64,000 bases of DNA from a bacterium. Its GTDB lineage: Bacteria > Desulfobacterota > Binatia > DP-6. Below, piece by piece: positions 34,583 to 45,907 of the stretch (position 1 is the first letter of the stretch; each line of letters opens with the position of its first letter). The notes beneath the pieces are model-generated. The model had not been told where the DNA came from. It worked only from the letters and a program-made list of their open reading frames with translations, and did not search any database. Location: the NCBI GenBank assembly GCA_026129405.1, contig JAHCID010000001.1:1798001-1862000 (forward strand), read 5' to 3'. The position numbers and the translations under genes were made by a program.

Positions 34583-35755
34583 TCAGGCCTGGGGCAGGCC
34601 GAGCACGCGCTTGGCGACGATGTTGCGCTGGATCTCGGAGGAGCCGGAGTAGATGGTGCCGGCGCGCGACCACAGGAACTCGCGCGCCCAGTCGACGTCG
34701 GGCCGCGCGCCCGGGCTCGTGCGCAGCAGCTGCCCGCCGGGCCCGAGGAGATCGAGCGCCGTCTCGCGGAAGCGCTTGTCGAACTCGCTCCAGTAGATCT
34801 TCTCGAGCGACGACTCCGTGCCAGGCGCCTTGCCCTCGGCGAACGTGGCCAGCATGCGGATGCCGTTCGCGCGCATGACCTCGTTCTCGACGAGGAGCCG
34901 CGCGATCTTCTCGCGCGCCGCGCCGGTGAGGCGGCCGGCGCTGCGGCACGCCTCGGCAAGGCAGCCGAGGTCGCGGTCGTAGCGCTCGGAGTAGGCGAGG
35001 GAGCTGGCGCCGCGCTCGTAGGCGAGCACCGTCATGGCGATGCGCCAGCCGTCGCCGACCTGTCCGACGAGATGCTCCTTCGGCACGCGCGCGTCCTCGA
35101 AGAACACTTCGCCGAACTCGCTCTCGCCCGTGATCTGGCGCAGCGGCCGCACCGTGACGCCGGGCGTGTCGAGCTTCACGAGCACGAAGGAGATGCCGCC
35201 GTAGCGGTCCTTCGGGTCGGTGCGGCAGAGGACGAAGATCCAGTCCGCCCACGGCCCGAACGTCGTCCACACCTTCTGGCCGTTCAGGACGAAGTGGTCG
35301 CCGTCGAGGACGGCGCTCGTCTTCAGCGACGCGAGGTCGCTGCCGGCACCGGGTTCGCTGAAGCCCTGACACCAGATCTCGTCGCCCGCCAGCATCGGCG
35401 GGATGAAGCGGCGACGCTGCTCCTCGCTGCCGTGGTGGATCAGCGCCGGGCCGAGGAGGCCGATGCCGAGGATGTTCAGGATCGGCGGCGCGTCGGCCTG
35501 CGACAGCTCGGCGTCGAAGATCGACTTCTCCACCTCCGTCGCGCCGCGTCCGCCCCACTCGGCGGGCCAGTCCATGCCGAGGTAGCCGGCCTCGTAGAGC
35601 ATCTTCTGCCAGGCGCGGCGCAGCGCGATGAGGCTGTCCTCGGTCGCCGCCGGGTCGCGCAGCTCCTCGCGCCACGGACGGCGCAGATTCGCGCGCAGCC
35701 AGGTGCGCAGCTGGTCGCGGAAGGCGAGGGCCTGGGGCGTGAGGTGCAGGTCCAT
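34583..35755 (-). CDS. Acyl-CoA dehydrogenase subunit (long form)
   Basis: A 390-residue protein from ATG at 35755 (MDLHLTPQALAFRDQLRTWL). FAD/substrate blocks are WCQGFSEPGAGSDLASLKTSA and FVLNGQKVWTTFGPWADWIFVLCRTD. The C-terminus has GTIYSGSSEIQRNIVAKRVLGLP. Ser stands where medium-chain enzymes have the catalytic Glu (YEG), as is usual in heteromeric FadE subunits. It is the first gene of a two-gene unit with the short subunit. Probable substrates are bulky or branched acyl-CoA thioesters, for example steroid-derived; this is inferred from the pairing only. Confidence 0.88.
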   Translation of the reverse strand: MDLHLTPQALAFRDQLRTWLRANLRRPWREELRDPAATEDSLIALRRAWQKMLYEAGYLGMDWPAEWGGRGATEVEKSIFDAELSQADAPPILNILGIGLLGPALIHHGSEEQRRRFIPPMLAGDEIWCQGFSEPGAGSDLASLKTSAVLDGDHFVLNGQKVWTTFGPWADWIFVLCRTDPKDRYGGISFVLVKLDTPGVTVRPLRQITGESEFGEVFFEDARVPKEHLVGQVGDGWRIAMTVLAYERGASSLAYSERYDRDLGCLAEACRSAGRLTGAAREKIARLLVENEVMRANGIRMLATFAEGKAPGTESSLEKIYWSEFDKRFRETALDLLGPGGQLLRTSPGARPDVDWAREFLWSRAGTIYSGSSEIQRNIVAKRVLGLPQA

Positions 35756-35970
35756 GGGCGGGGTGTAGGAGGCGGGTCGCGCTCGTGTCAACGCCGCGGC
35801 GCGATCGTGAGTCGGCGACCCCGCCGAGGTCGCCGGCACGGCGCCGGGCATCCGGAACGCGGCCGGCATGGCGTGGAGCCTCGTCGCTGCGGCGACGGGT
35901 CGCGCCGGCGGCGTCGCCGTCGATGTGGTGGCCGCGCCGACCGTCGGGCCGCCGAGGAAGCCGTGAGCGT

Positions 35971-37206
35971 CTATGCGCGCCGATCGCGCTGCGCGTCCGA
36001 CACCGAGGCGTCGCCCATCACCGTCTGACCGATGGCGACGGCGACGAAGCCGGCGACGGTCAGCCCGAGGTCGCGGCTCTGCTCGGCGACGAGCAGCACG
36101 CCCGCGAGCGGCAGCCGGTAGCCCGAGGCCAGGAACGTCGCCGCGCCGAGCAGCGCCAGCGGGCCGCCCGGCGGATGGCCGAGCAGGCGCTCGAGGCAGA
36201 CCGACATGAGTAGCCCGGTGCACGCGAGCGAGGTGAAGACGCCGCCGCCGCCCCCGCCGTAGACCGAGGCGAGGGTCCCGGCGGCGCGAACGACGAGCGC
36301 CGCCGCCAGCACGGCCGGCGCGTGCGCCGCCCCGAGCGTCCAGGCGGCGGCGACGTAGCCCGGCCCGAACGTGATCCACCGCCCGGTGAGCGCGTGACCG
36401 CACCACGCCAGCGCGGCGAGCACGCCGGCGCCGGTCGCCGCCCGCGCCCAGGGGCCGTGCGTCTTGCCGAGGGCGCGCAGCGCCGTCAGCGCGGCGGCGA
36501 AGAGCCGCGCGCCGAGCCCGCAGGCGATCGCCAGCAGGACGATCGCGCCGAGCAGCGCCGCGTCGAGCGGCGGGCGATGCGTCAGCGCGACCAGCGGCTG
36601 CGCGCCGATCAGCGCGGTGCGGACGGCGAACGCGACCGCCGCCGCGATCGCCGCCGGGGCGAAGCGGGGCGCGTCGAGGTCGCGGCGAAACGGCACCTCG
36701 AGGCCGTAGAGCGTACCGACGCCCGGCGACGAGAAGATCGCGGCGATGCCGGCGCCGGCGCCCGCGACGACGAGCGTGCGCACCTCGTCCGGCGCGGGCG
36801 CGAAGCGTCGCAGGCGCGCGCAGCACTCGCCCAACGCGGAGCCGATCAGCGCCGACGGCGACTCGAAGCCCTGCGAGCCGCCGAGCCCGACCGTGGCGAT
36901 CGCGGCCAGCAGCCGTCCGGGCACCTGGCGGAGCGGCACGTGCGCGCCGGGCGTGTGGTAGGTGACGATGTAGAGCTCGGCGGTCGACGGGTGCAGCGAG
37001 CGCGTGACGGTCGCCGCCGCCAGCACCGCGAGCGGCAGCGCGAACGCCGTCGCCACGGCCGGCCAGCCGCCCGGCAGCGCGGCGACCGCCGCCATGACGC
37101 CGCCTTCGACGCCGCCGCTCAGCGCCGCGACGGCGCCGCCCGTGAGCGCCCCGATGACCGCGGGCGCCGCCACCGTCCATACGCCTCGCCGTGCCCACGT
37201 CGCCAC
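35971..37206 (-). CDS. ClC-family chloride channel/transporter
   Basis: A 411-residue membrane protein with about ten hydrophobic helices. ClC selectivity-filter segments are recognisable: VGLGGSQGFESPSALIGSALGE, corresponding to the GREGP region, with AGAGAGIAAIFSSPGVGTLYGLEVPFRRD after it, and YGGGGGGVFTSLACTG for the GIFAP region. The filter residues differ from E. coli ClcA (GSQGFESP), so it is a divergent member and its ion coupling (channel or H+ antiporter) cannot be assigned. There are no C-terminal CBS domains. Confidence 0.85.
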   Translation of the reverse strand: MATWARRGVWTVAAPAVIGALTGGAVAALSGGVEGGVMAAVAALPGGWPAVATAFALPLAVLAAATVTRSLHPSTAELYIVTYHTPGAHVPLRQVPGRLLAAIATVGLGGSQGFESPSALIGSALGECCARLRRFAPAPDEVRTLVVAGAGAGIAAIFSSPGVGTLYGLEVPFRRDLDAPRFAPAAIAAAVAFAVRTALIGAQPLVALTHRPPLDAALLGAIVLLAIACGLGARLFAAALTALRALGKTHGPWARAATGAGVLAALAWCGHALTGRWITFGPGYVAAAWTLGAAHAPAVLAAALVVRAAGTLASVYGGGGGGVFTSLACTGLLMSVCLERLLGHPPGGPLALLGAATFLASGYRLPLAGVLLVAEQSRDLGLTVAGFVAVAIGQTVMGDASVSDAQRDRRA

Positions 37207-37241
37207 CGCGCTCGGATCCCCGGGGCGTGGGTCTAGCCGGC

Positions 37242-37276
37242 GGAGGTGCCGCGGGCAAAGGTCGCCCGCGGCCTCC
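37242..37276 (-). terminator. Hairpin after the small secreted-protein gene
   Basis: The inverted repeat ggagg(tg)ccgcgggc at 37242-37256 pairs with gcccgcggcctcc at 37264-37276, with a two-base bulge and a 7-base loop. It sits five bases downstream of the stop at 37282 and about 35 bp before the ClC start, so it likely separates the two transcripts. Confidence 0.55.
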
Positions 37277-37281
37277 GCGCG

Positions 37282-37521
37282 CTACTGCTCGTGCTCACCC
37301 TTCTTCTCCGCCGCGGCGTCGAGACAGGCGCGCACCGTCTCGACGTCGGTGTGGAGCTTCTTCGCGAGCTCGTCGGCGCTGATGCCGCCGCCACCCTCTT
37401 CGTAGGCGGCGACGATCTTCTCGCAGCCCTTCGACTCCGCCCGGACGGCCGGCGTCGCCAGCACGAGCGCCATACCCACCACGAGTCCCGCCGTCGCGGA
37501 TCCCATCACGCGTCCCATCAT
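37282..37521 (-). CDS. Small periplasmic protein of unknown function
   Basis: A 79-residue protein; the start ATG at 37521 follows ggaggtgcc, an ideal Shine-Dalgarno. The signal peptide is SATAGLVVGMALVLATPAVRA. The mature ~50 residues are helical with two Cys (KGCEKIVAAYEEGGGGISADELAKKLHTDVETVRACLDAAAEKK). SADELAKKLHTDVETVRACLD resembles a helix-turn-helix-like three-helix fold, but in a secreted protein DNA binding is unlikely. I recognise no family. Confidence 0.7.
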   Translation of the reverse strand: MMGRVMGSATAGLVVGMALVLATPAVRAESKGCEKIVAAYEEGGGGISADELAKKLHTDVETVRACLDAAAEKKGEHEQ

Positions 37522-37685
37522 GGCACCTCCTCCTCGCGTCGCCTCTCGCACAGGGTCCCCGGGCGTACAAGCATTGCCGAGGGCGGCGCGCTGCTCTCCG
37601 CGAGCAGGGGATCGGCGGCACGGTCGTCCATCCCCGGTGTGCGTCACACCACGCCAGGCGGCTCGGCAAAAGGACGGTTGTCACC

Positions 37686-37811
37686 TCACCGCACGCGCAT
37701 GAGGCGCTTGAGCGCGTCGCGGGTGCGGCGCGCGAGGACGTCGCAGCCGAGATCGCTCGGGTGGATCAGATCGGCGTAGAGGCGCGGGTTGCCGAGCCCG
37801 AGGTCCCTAAA
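37686..37811 (-). pseudogene. C-terminal remnant of an SGNH/GDSL hydrolase
   Basis: The minus strand encodes LGLGNPRLYADLIHPSDLGC followed by DVLARRTRDALKRLMRVR and a stop at 37686. DLIHPSD is the block V catalytic Asp-x-x-His of SGNH/GDSL lipases, followed by the usual C-terminal helix. Nothing upstream in this frame encodes the remaining ~150 residues; the frame runs directly into the end of the gene at 37807. It is the stump of a deleted hydrolase. Confidence 0.65.
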
Positions 37812-38214
37812 ATCCGATGCCGAAGGCGATGCCCGCGAGCGTCGACAGGCCGTCGTGGTCGGTGTCGAAGGATACGAGCGGCCGGATCGTGATCGGCCCG
37901 CGGACGAAGTCGTAGGCGACGCCGCCCGAGCCGAAGAAGAGATCGCCGTTGCTGCGCATGCCGCCGTCGGTCGGCTCGACGACCGTCAGGCGCAGCTGCA
38001 CGGTCTCGCCGAAGAACAGCACGACGGGCGTCAGCCCGGTGGGCGTCTCGGGGCCGACCGTGAGCCCCGGCGTGTTGCGCCCGAACGGGAGGCGGTACTC
38101 GCCGGGCTCGAGCGCCGCGGCGTCGCCGGTCGCGATCACGAGGATCGCCGTGGTCAGGCAGGCGCGGGTCCACCACCGCCCACCGCTTCCTTCCACCCCC
38201 GCACCTGCCCGCAT
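37807..38214 (-). CDS. Small outer-membrane-like secreted protein
   Basis: A 135-residue protein from ATG at 38214 with signal segment RACLTTAILVIATGDAAALEPG. The mature part is beta-rich (EYRLPFGRNTPGLTVGPET, VVLFFGETVQLRLTVVEP, DLFFGSGGVAYDFVRGPITIRPLVSFDTD). It ends in GIAFGIGF with a terminal Phe, as in proteins inserted into the outer membrane by BamA. It is too short for a complete barrel. The right end abuts the hydrolase remnant, so a deletion may have removed its original 3' context. Confidence 0.55.
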   Translation of the reverse strand: MRAGAGVEGSGGRWWTRACLTTAILVIATGDAAALEPGEYRLPFGRNTPGLTVGPETPTGLTPVVLFFGETVQLRLTVVEPTDGGMRSNGDLFFGSGGVAYDFVRGPITIRPLVSFDTDHDGLSTLAGIAFGIGF

Positions 38215-38325
38215 GCGCCGCCTCCTCGCGCTCTGCCGCCCAGCGACAGCAAGGCACATGCCATGGACGTCGTATGCGCCGGCTCGGTGTTGCCGACCGG
38301 CCCCGTGTCAGGCGGCCGACAGATG

Positions 38326-39468
<1,143 letters not shown>

Positions 39469-39541
39469 GCGGCCGGTTGTAGCATGGACCGCCCGGGATG
39501 GCGTCTCGCCTGCGGTGGCGCGTCGGCTACGATCGGTGCCC

Positions 39542-41188
39542 ATGCCGTCCGCGTCCCCGGATTCGTTCGCCGCACTGGTCGCGACCGCGGATGCGGTCGG
39601 CGCCACTCGCAGCCGGCTCGAGAAGGTGGCGGCGGTCGCCGCACGCCTGTCGGCGACGGGCGACGCCGCCCTGCCGGTCGCGGCACGCTTCTTCGCCGGG
39701 CATGCGTTCCCGCCGACCGCCGCGTGCACCACGCAGGTCGGGCCGGCGCTCGTACGTCAGGCCATCGCTGCGCTGGCGGACGCGGATGCGGCGCATCTCG
39801 GCGCCCGTGCGGTGGCGCTCGGTGACGCGGGGGACGTCGCCGGCGAGGCGCTGGCGGCGCGGCCGTCGGCGGGGCTCGGGCTCGTCGCGGTCGCCGCGCG
39901 ATTGGCGGCCCTCGCAGCGGCGCCGGGCACGACGGCGCGGCGCGCGCTGCTCGTCGAGCTGCTCGGCGAGACGTCCGGGCGTGAGGCGCGCCTTCTCGTG
40001 CGGCTGCTGCTCGGCGAGCTGCGCATCGGGCTCAAGGCGGCGCAGGTCGAGGAGGCGATCGCGCGCGCGTTCGGGCGCCCGCTGGCCGACGTCCGCCGCG
40101 CCACGCAGCTCGCCGGCGACGTCGGCGAGGTCGCGCTGCTGGCGCGCCGGGACGCCCTCGCCACCGCGCGCCTGCGCCTCTTCCATCCGCTCGGCTTCAT
40201 GCTGGCGCAGCCGCTGCCGACGCCCGACGCCATCGTCGCGGCGCTGCCGGCACCGTTCGCCGTCGAGGACAAGTACGACGGCATCCGTGTGCAGGCGCAC
40301 GTCGCCGGCGGGCGCGTCGCCCTGTTCTCGCGTACGCTCGACGACGTGACCGCGCGCTTTCCCGAGGTCGTGGCAGCCGTCGCCGGGCTCGGCGAGGGCG
40401 TCGTAGTCGACGGCGAGCTGCTCGCCGTCGACGCGGCGGCGCCGACGCGCGCGCTGCCGTTCCAGCAGCTGCAGCAGCGGCTCGGCCGCAAGGCGCCCGG
40501 CGCGGCGCTACTGGCGCGCGTGCCGGTCGGCCTGGCGGCCTTCGACCTGCTCGCCCACGCCGGCGTGCTCGTCGTCGACGAGCCGTGGCGGGCGCGCCGT
40601 GCCCGGCTCGAAGCGCTGACGTGGCCGGCGGCGGGCGCGTGGCCGGCACCGGTGCGGCTGCTGTCCGACGCCGCCGGCATCGACGCCGCGTTCGCCGCCG
40701 CGCGTGCGGCGGGCAACGAGGGCCTCATCGTGAAGGAGGCCGGCTCGTCCTACGCGGCGGGCCGGCGCGGCGGCGCCTGGATCAAGCTGAAGCGCGCGCT
40801 CGCGACGCTCGACGTGGTGGTGGTCGCGGTCGAGCGCGGCCACGGCCGGCGGCGCGCGGTGCTCTCGGACTACACCTTCGCGGTGCGCGCAGGCGACGAC
40901 GATCCGACCCTGCGCGTGGTCGGCAAGGCGTTCACCGGCCTCACCGACGCCGAGATCCTCGCGCTCACCGCGCGCTTCGAGGCGCTCACGCTGGAGCGGC
41001 ACGGCGGCTGGCAGCGCGTGCGGCCGGAGGTCGTGCTCGAGGTGACGTTCGACGTGGTGCAGCCGTCCGCGCGCCACGACTCCGGCTACGCGCTGCGCTT
41101 CCCGCGCATCGTTCGCGTGCGCGACGACAAGCCGCCGTCCGAGATCGACACGCTCGCGCGCGTGGCGGCGTTGGCGGGCGGCCGCTGA
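39542..41188 (+). CDS. ATP-dependent DNA ligase
   Basis: A 548-residue ligase of the Lig I/archaeal-like type. An N-terminal helical DNA-binding domain (residues ~1-200) precedes the adenylation domain: nucleotidyl-lysine motif I EDKYDGIRVQ, motif III DGELLAVD, motif IV EGLIVKEAGSSYAAG and motif V AWIKLKR. An OB-fold follows, with FEALTLERHGG and PEVVLEVTFD near the C-terminus. Bacteria use NAD-dependent LigA for replication, so this is probably a repair ligase. No Lhr helicase, Ku or exonuclease gene is beside it. Start chosen at ATG 39542; longer frames overlap the FIST gene. Confidence 0.93.
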   Translation: MPSASPDSFAALVATADAVGATRSRLEKVAAVAARLSATGDAALPVAARFFAGHAFPPTAACTTQVGPALVRQAIAALADADAAHLGARAVALGDAGDVAGEALAARPSAGLGLVAVAARLAALAAAPGTTARRALLVELLGETSGREARLLVRLLLGELRIGLKAAQVEEAIARAFGRPLADVRRATQLAGDVGEVALLARRDALATARLRLFHPLGFMLAQPLPTPDAIVAALPAPFAVEDKYDGIRVQAHVAGGRVALFSRTLDDVTARFPEVVAAVAGLGEGVVVDGELLAVDAAAPTRALPFQQLQQRLGRKAPGAALLARVPVGLAAFDLLAHAGVLVVDEPWRARRARLEALTWPAAGAWPAPVRLLSDAAGIDAAFAAARAAGNEGLIVKEAGSSYAAGRRGGAWIKLKRALATLDVVVVAVERGHGRRRAVLSDYTFAVRAGDDDPTLRVVGKAFTGLTDAEILALTARFEALTLERHGGWQRVRPEVVLEVTFDVVQPSARHDSGYALRFPRIVRVRDDKPPSEIDTLARVAALAGGR

Positions 41189-41193
41189 CGCGG

Positions 41194-41234
41194 CGCCGGT
41201 CCGCGTCGGCCCATCCGGCCCGACGCGGCCGGCG
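41194..41234. terminator. Bidirectional hairpin between lig and korB
   Basis: The left arm cgccgg(t)ccgcgtcgg at 41194-41209 pairs with ccgacgcggccggcg at 41220-41234: 15 base pairs with one bulged T and a 10-base loop. It lies between the convergent stops of the DNA ligase (41188) and korB (41243), so it can serve both. Confidence 0.65.
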
Positions 41235-41242
41235 CGCTCCGC

Positions 41243-42267
<1,025 letters not shown>

Positions 42268-42271
<4 letters not shown>

Positions 42272-44157
42272 GCGTGCACCTCGTGCCGCTCTTCCGGCCG
42301 GTCCTGGCCGTCGAGCAGACGGACGCACCGGGAGCGGATCTCGGCCACCTTGAACGGGCGGCCCTGGATCTTGCTGAAGCCGATCGCGTCGACCAGGTAC
42401 TCGGCGCGGATCATCTTGACGAGCTGTCCGAGATTCATTTCGGGCACGACGACGTGGCGGAACCGGCGCAGGACGTCGCCGAGGTCGGCGGGCAGCGGGT
42501 TCAGCCAGCGCAGATGGGCGTGCGACACCGAGCGGCCCTCACGCTGGAGATCGGTGACCGCCTGGCGGATGGGCCCGAACGTGCTGCCCCAGCCGAGGAC
42601 GAGGAGATCGCCCGTCGCCGGTCCGAAGATCGCGGTCGGGCCGATCTCGCGCGTGATGCCGGCGACCTTGCGCTGCCGGATGCGCGTCATCTGCTCGTTG
42701 TTCGCGGGCGAGTAGCTGACGTTGCCCGTGCCGGACTCCTTCGAGAGGCCGCCGATGCGGTGCTCGAGGCCCGGCGTGCCGGGCCGCACCCAGGGACGGG
42801 CCAGCGTCTCCTCGTCGCGCATGTAGGGCTGGAAGCCCTCGGGGTCGGTGCGGAAGTCGACGTGGACCGCCGGGAGCTTCTCCGGGTCGGGCACGAGCCA
42901 GGGCTCGGCGCCGTTGGCGAGGAACGCATCGGACAGGATGATCACCGGCGTCATGTACTTCGCGGCGATGCGCAGCGCCTCGTAGCCGACCTCGAAGCAG
43001 TCCGACGGCGTCGACGGCGCCAGGATCGGCACCGGCGCCTCGCCGTGGCGGCCGTACATCGCCATCAGGAGATCGGCCTGCTCGGTCTTCGTCGGCATGC
43101 CCGTCGACGGGCCGGAGCGCTGGATGTCGGCGATGACGAGGGGCAGCTCGACGGACACGGCGAGCCCGACGGTCTCGGCCTTCAAGTCCATGCCGGGGCC
43201 GCTCGTCGTGGTGATCGCGAGCGCGCCGCCGAAGGCCGCGCCGAGCGCCGCGCCGACGCCGCCGATCTCGTCCTCGGCCTGCATCGTGGTGACGTCGAAC
43301 TGCTTCATGCCCGAGAGCTCGTGCAGGATGTCGCTCGCCGGCGTGATCGGGTAGCTGCCGAGGAAGAGCGGCCGGCCGGCGCGGTGGGCGGCGGCGACGA
43401 AGCCGAGCGCGAGGGCCGAGTTGCCGGTGATGTTGCGGTAGAGGCCCGGCTCGATCTTCGCCGCTGCGACCTCGTACGAGATCTTCAGCAGCTCGGCGTT
43501 CTCGGCGAAGTTCCAGCCGGCGTGGAGCGCGCGCAGGTTGGCCTCGACGAGCGTCTGGTTCTTCTTGAACTTGCCGCGGACGTACTCCTCCGAGACCTCG
43601 AGCGGGCGGTGGAAGAGCCACGAGGCGATGCCGAGGCAGAAGAAGTTGCGGCAGCGGAACGTCTCGCGTGCGGACAAACCGAACTGCTTGAGCGCCGTCG
43701 TCGTGAGCTTCGTGATCTCGACCGGGAAGAGCTGCCAGCGGTCGAGCGAGCCGTCCTCGAGCGGGTTGCGGGCGTAGCCGGCCTTGCGCAGGTTGCCGTC
43801 GTTGAAGGCCTCGCGGTCGACGAGGAGGATGCCGCCGGGGCGAAGGTCGTCGAGGTTGGTCTTCAGCGCGGCGGGGTTCATGGCGACGAGGACGTCGAGG
43901 TCGTCGCCGGGGGTGAAGACCTGGTTCGTCGAGAAGTTCAGCTGGAAGGCGCTGACGCCGGCGAGGGTGCCGGCGGGGGCGCGGATCTCGGCAGGAAAGT
44001 CGGGCAGGGTGGCGAGGTCGTTGCCGGCGCGGGCCGACTCGCTCGTGAACTGCACTCCGGTGAGCTGCATGCCGTCTCCGGAGTCGCCGGCGAAGCGGAT
44101 GACGATCGCGTCACGCTGCTCGACCCGCTTCGCCGTGCTCGACTGACCTTCGGACAT
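42268..44157 (-). CDS. korA: 2-oxoacid:ferredoxin oxidoreductase, fused gamma-alpha subunit
   Basis: A 629-residue protein; ATG at 44157 follows aggagg. Residues ~1-200 form the gamma domain (IRFAGDSGDGMQLTGVQF). The alpha domain follows: NSALALGFVAAAHRAGRPLFLGSYPITPASDI, TTMQAEDEIGGVGAALGAAFGG, and TTSGPGMDLKAETVGLAVSVELPLVIADIQRSGPSTGMPTK split over those blocks. The fusion order and two-subunit operon match aerobic-type KorAB (as in Hydrogenobacter, mycobacteria and others). This enzyme can replace 2-oxoglutarate dehydrogenase in the TCA cycle. Confidence 0.93.
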
Positions 44158-44429
44158 CGTTCCTCCTGCTGCTGGGGCCGCCCCTCCGTCCGCACCGCGC
44201 CCTGTGGGCCCGCGCGGGGAGCCGGCGGATCATCGACCTACCTACCGTCCGCCCACAGGGGTTGCAACGGTGCGATGGTACGCGCGCCGCGAGGCGTTCC
44301 TCGCCGCGCCGCGGCGACGCGCGAACGCCCGTTTGGGCGGTGGTTTGTACGATCTGCCGTGCTCCGCCGGCATGCCTGCGTGCGGCGGCGGGGCCCGCGC
44401 GCGGCATGTGGCTTGCTGCCTTCGCGGGC

Positions 44430-44963
44430 ATGGCCAGGATCGTCGTTCCCCTCGCAGAGGATTTCGAGGATGCCGAGCTCACCGTTCCGCGCGATCGGCT
44501 CGCCGCCGCCGGCCACACGCTGACCATCGTAGGACGGGACGCGGGCGAAACCGTGCGCGGCAAGCGCGGCCGGGCGTCGGCGCTGGTCGAGGCGTCGGCG
44601 GCGTCGGTCGCCGCCGACGCGTTCGACGCCTGTCTGATCCCCGGCGGCTACTCGCCGGACCACCTGCGGACCGATCGCGGTGCGGTCGCGCTGGTGCAGG
44701 CGATGATGCGGGCTCGCAAACCGGTGGCCGCCATCTGTCACGGTCCGCAGCTGCTCATCGACGCCGGCGCGGCCGCGGGACGCACGCTGACGTCGTACCC
44801 GTCGGTGCGCGCCGACCTCGAGAACGCGGGCGCCCACTGGGTCGACCGTGAGGTCGTCGTCGACGGCGCGCTGATCACGTCGCGCACGCCGGACGATCTC
44901 GATGCCTTCACGCGCGCGTTCCTCGCCGCGCTGAGCGAGGGCGCCGCGGCCCACGACGCGTGA
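44430..44963 (+). CDS. DJ-1/PfpI family protein
   Basis: A 177-residue protein from ATG at 44430 (MARIVVPLAEDFEDAEL); an earlier in-frame ATG at 44406 is possible. The nucleophile elbow is AAICHGPQLLIDAG with the reactive Cys, and the preceding IPGGYSPDHLRTD and N-terminal Glu (FEDAE) complete the PfpI-type triad region. Family members include intracellular proteases, glyoxalases and protein deglycases; the precise activity is not predictable. It is convergent with the aldolase gene and closed by a strong hairpin. Confidence 0.88.
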   Translation: MARIVVPLAEDFEDAELTVPRDRLAAAGHTLTIVGRDAGETVRGKRGRASALVEASAASVAADAFDACLIPGGYSPDHLRTDRGAVALVQAMMRARKPVAAICHGPQLLIDAGAAAGRTLTSYPSVRADLENAGAHWVDREVVVDGALITSRTPDDLDAFTRAFLAALSEGAAAHDA

Positions 44964-44966
44964 GCA

Positions 44967-45008
44967 CGGCGTCGCGGGGCCCGCCGCTGCGAGCCCCCCG
45001 CGACGCCG
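44967..45008. terminator. Perfect 13-bp hairpin between convergent genes
   Basis: The arm cggcgtcgcgggg (44967-44979) is the exact reverse complement of ccccgcgacgccg (44996-45008), with a 16-base loop. It lies between the PfpI stop (44963) and the aldolase stop (45015) and probably terminates both, although no T-tract follows. Confidence 0.7.
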
Positions 45009-45014
45009 CGGCGG

Positions 45015-45620
45015 TCAGAAGTCGAGCTTCGGCTCGCGGCCGAGCAGGCGGCAATGGAGATACGCCTGCGCGGAGTCCTCGACGATCTCGGCGCGGTTGT
45101 ACGCCTCGAGCAGCGACGGGCCGCTCGCCGCGAGGCCGTGGTTCGCGAGCAGCACGATGCGCGTGTCGGGCTTCGCCTTGTAGACGTCGACCACGAGGTC
45201 GCGCAGCTCCTCGGAGCCGGCGTTCGCGTAGGGGACGATCTGGATCTCGCCCAGGTGCGCGCGGGCCTGCCCGGTCATGTGCGGCGGCGTGATGCCGCAG
45301 CAGCCGAACGCCATGGTCGCGGTCGAGTGCGAGTGCACGACGCCGTTGACGTCCTTGCAGGTCGCGAACACGCCGGCGTGCCAGCGGTGCTCCTTCGAGG
45401 GCTTCCACTCGAAGTTGTCGAGCTGCTTCCCCGACAGGTCCATCTGCACGACGTTCCATACCGCGGTGTCGCGGAAGGTCACGCCGGTGGCCGTGCAGAA
45501 ATAGCGGTCGGTGCCGGGAATGCGGATCGAGATGTTGCCGCCCGATCCCGCGGTGAGCCAGCGCTCGCTCGAGCGGTGGCAGATGTCGACGAGTTCCTTG
45601 CGAAGGTCGTGCAGATCCAT
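45015..45620 (-). CDS. Class II aldolase/adducin family protein
   Basis: A 201-residue protein from ATG at 45620 (MDLHDLRKELVDICHRSSERWL). The phosphate-binding stretch TAGSGGNISIRIPG, the metal-binding HSHST motif in GVVHSHSTATMAF, and LLANHGLAASGPSLLEAYNRAEIVEDSAQAYLHC with its His are all present. Members are Zn-dependent fuculose/ribulose-phosphate aldolases, epimerases or methylthioribulose-phosphate dehydratases. The length fits fuculose-phosphate-type or MtnB-like enzymes. No methionine-salvage or fucose genes are beside it, so the substrate is open. Confidence 0.87.
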   Translation of the reverse strand: MDLHDLRKELVDICHRSSERWLTAGSGGNISIRIPGTDRYFCTATGVTFRDTAVWNVVQMDLSGKQLDNFEWKPSKEHRWHAGVFATCKDVNGVVHSHSTATMAFGCCGITPPHMTGQARAHLGEIQIVPYANAGSEELRDLVVDVYKAKPDTRIVLLANHGLAASGPSLLEAYNRAEIVEDSAQAYLHCRLLGREPKLDF

Positions 45621-45907
45621 GCTCGGGCGAGTATCGGCGATCGTTCCCGGATTCTCAACCCGCGGGGCGGCGCGCCCCGGGTACACGAACGTTCGCGCGC
45701 GTCCATTTCCGTGCCCTGGCGGGGGCGCGCGCTGCGCGCCGCGCACGGCGGGCGCGCGGGGCCCCGCGCCCCGCGCTCGATGCGCGCGACGCGGCCTCGG
45801 AGCGCGCCGGCGGCGGCACATCGGTTGCACTCGTCCCGCGCTGGAAACGCGGCGCACGGAAAGCTTGGTGACATGCTTGCCGCTTGCGCTCGCCGGAAGG
45901 AGGGACG

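Noticed and set aside
29889-35675. A single minus-strand frame of about 1900 codons running from the acyl-CoA dehydrogenase region through the histidine kinase.
   Set aside because: Only its last 684 codons make sense as a protein. The upstream part is out of frame with hpnR and both dehydrogenases, so this is not a giant fusion.
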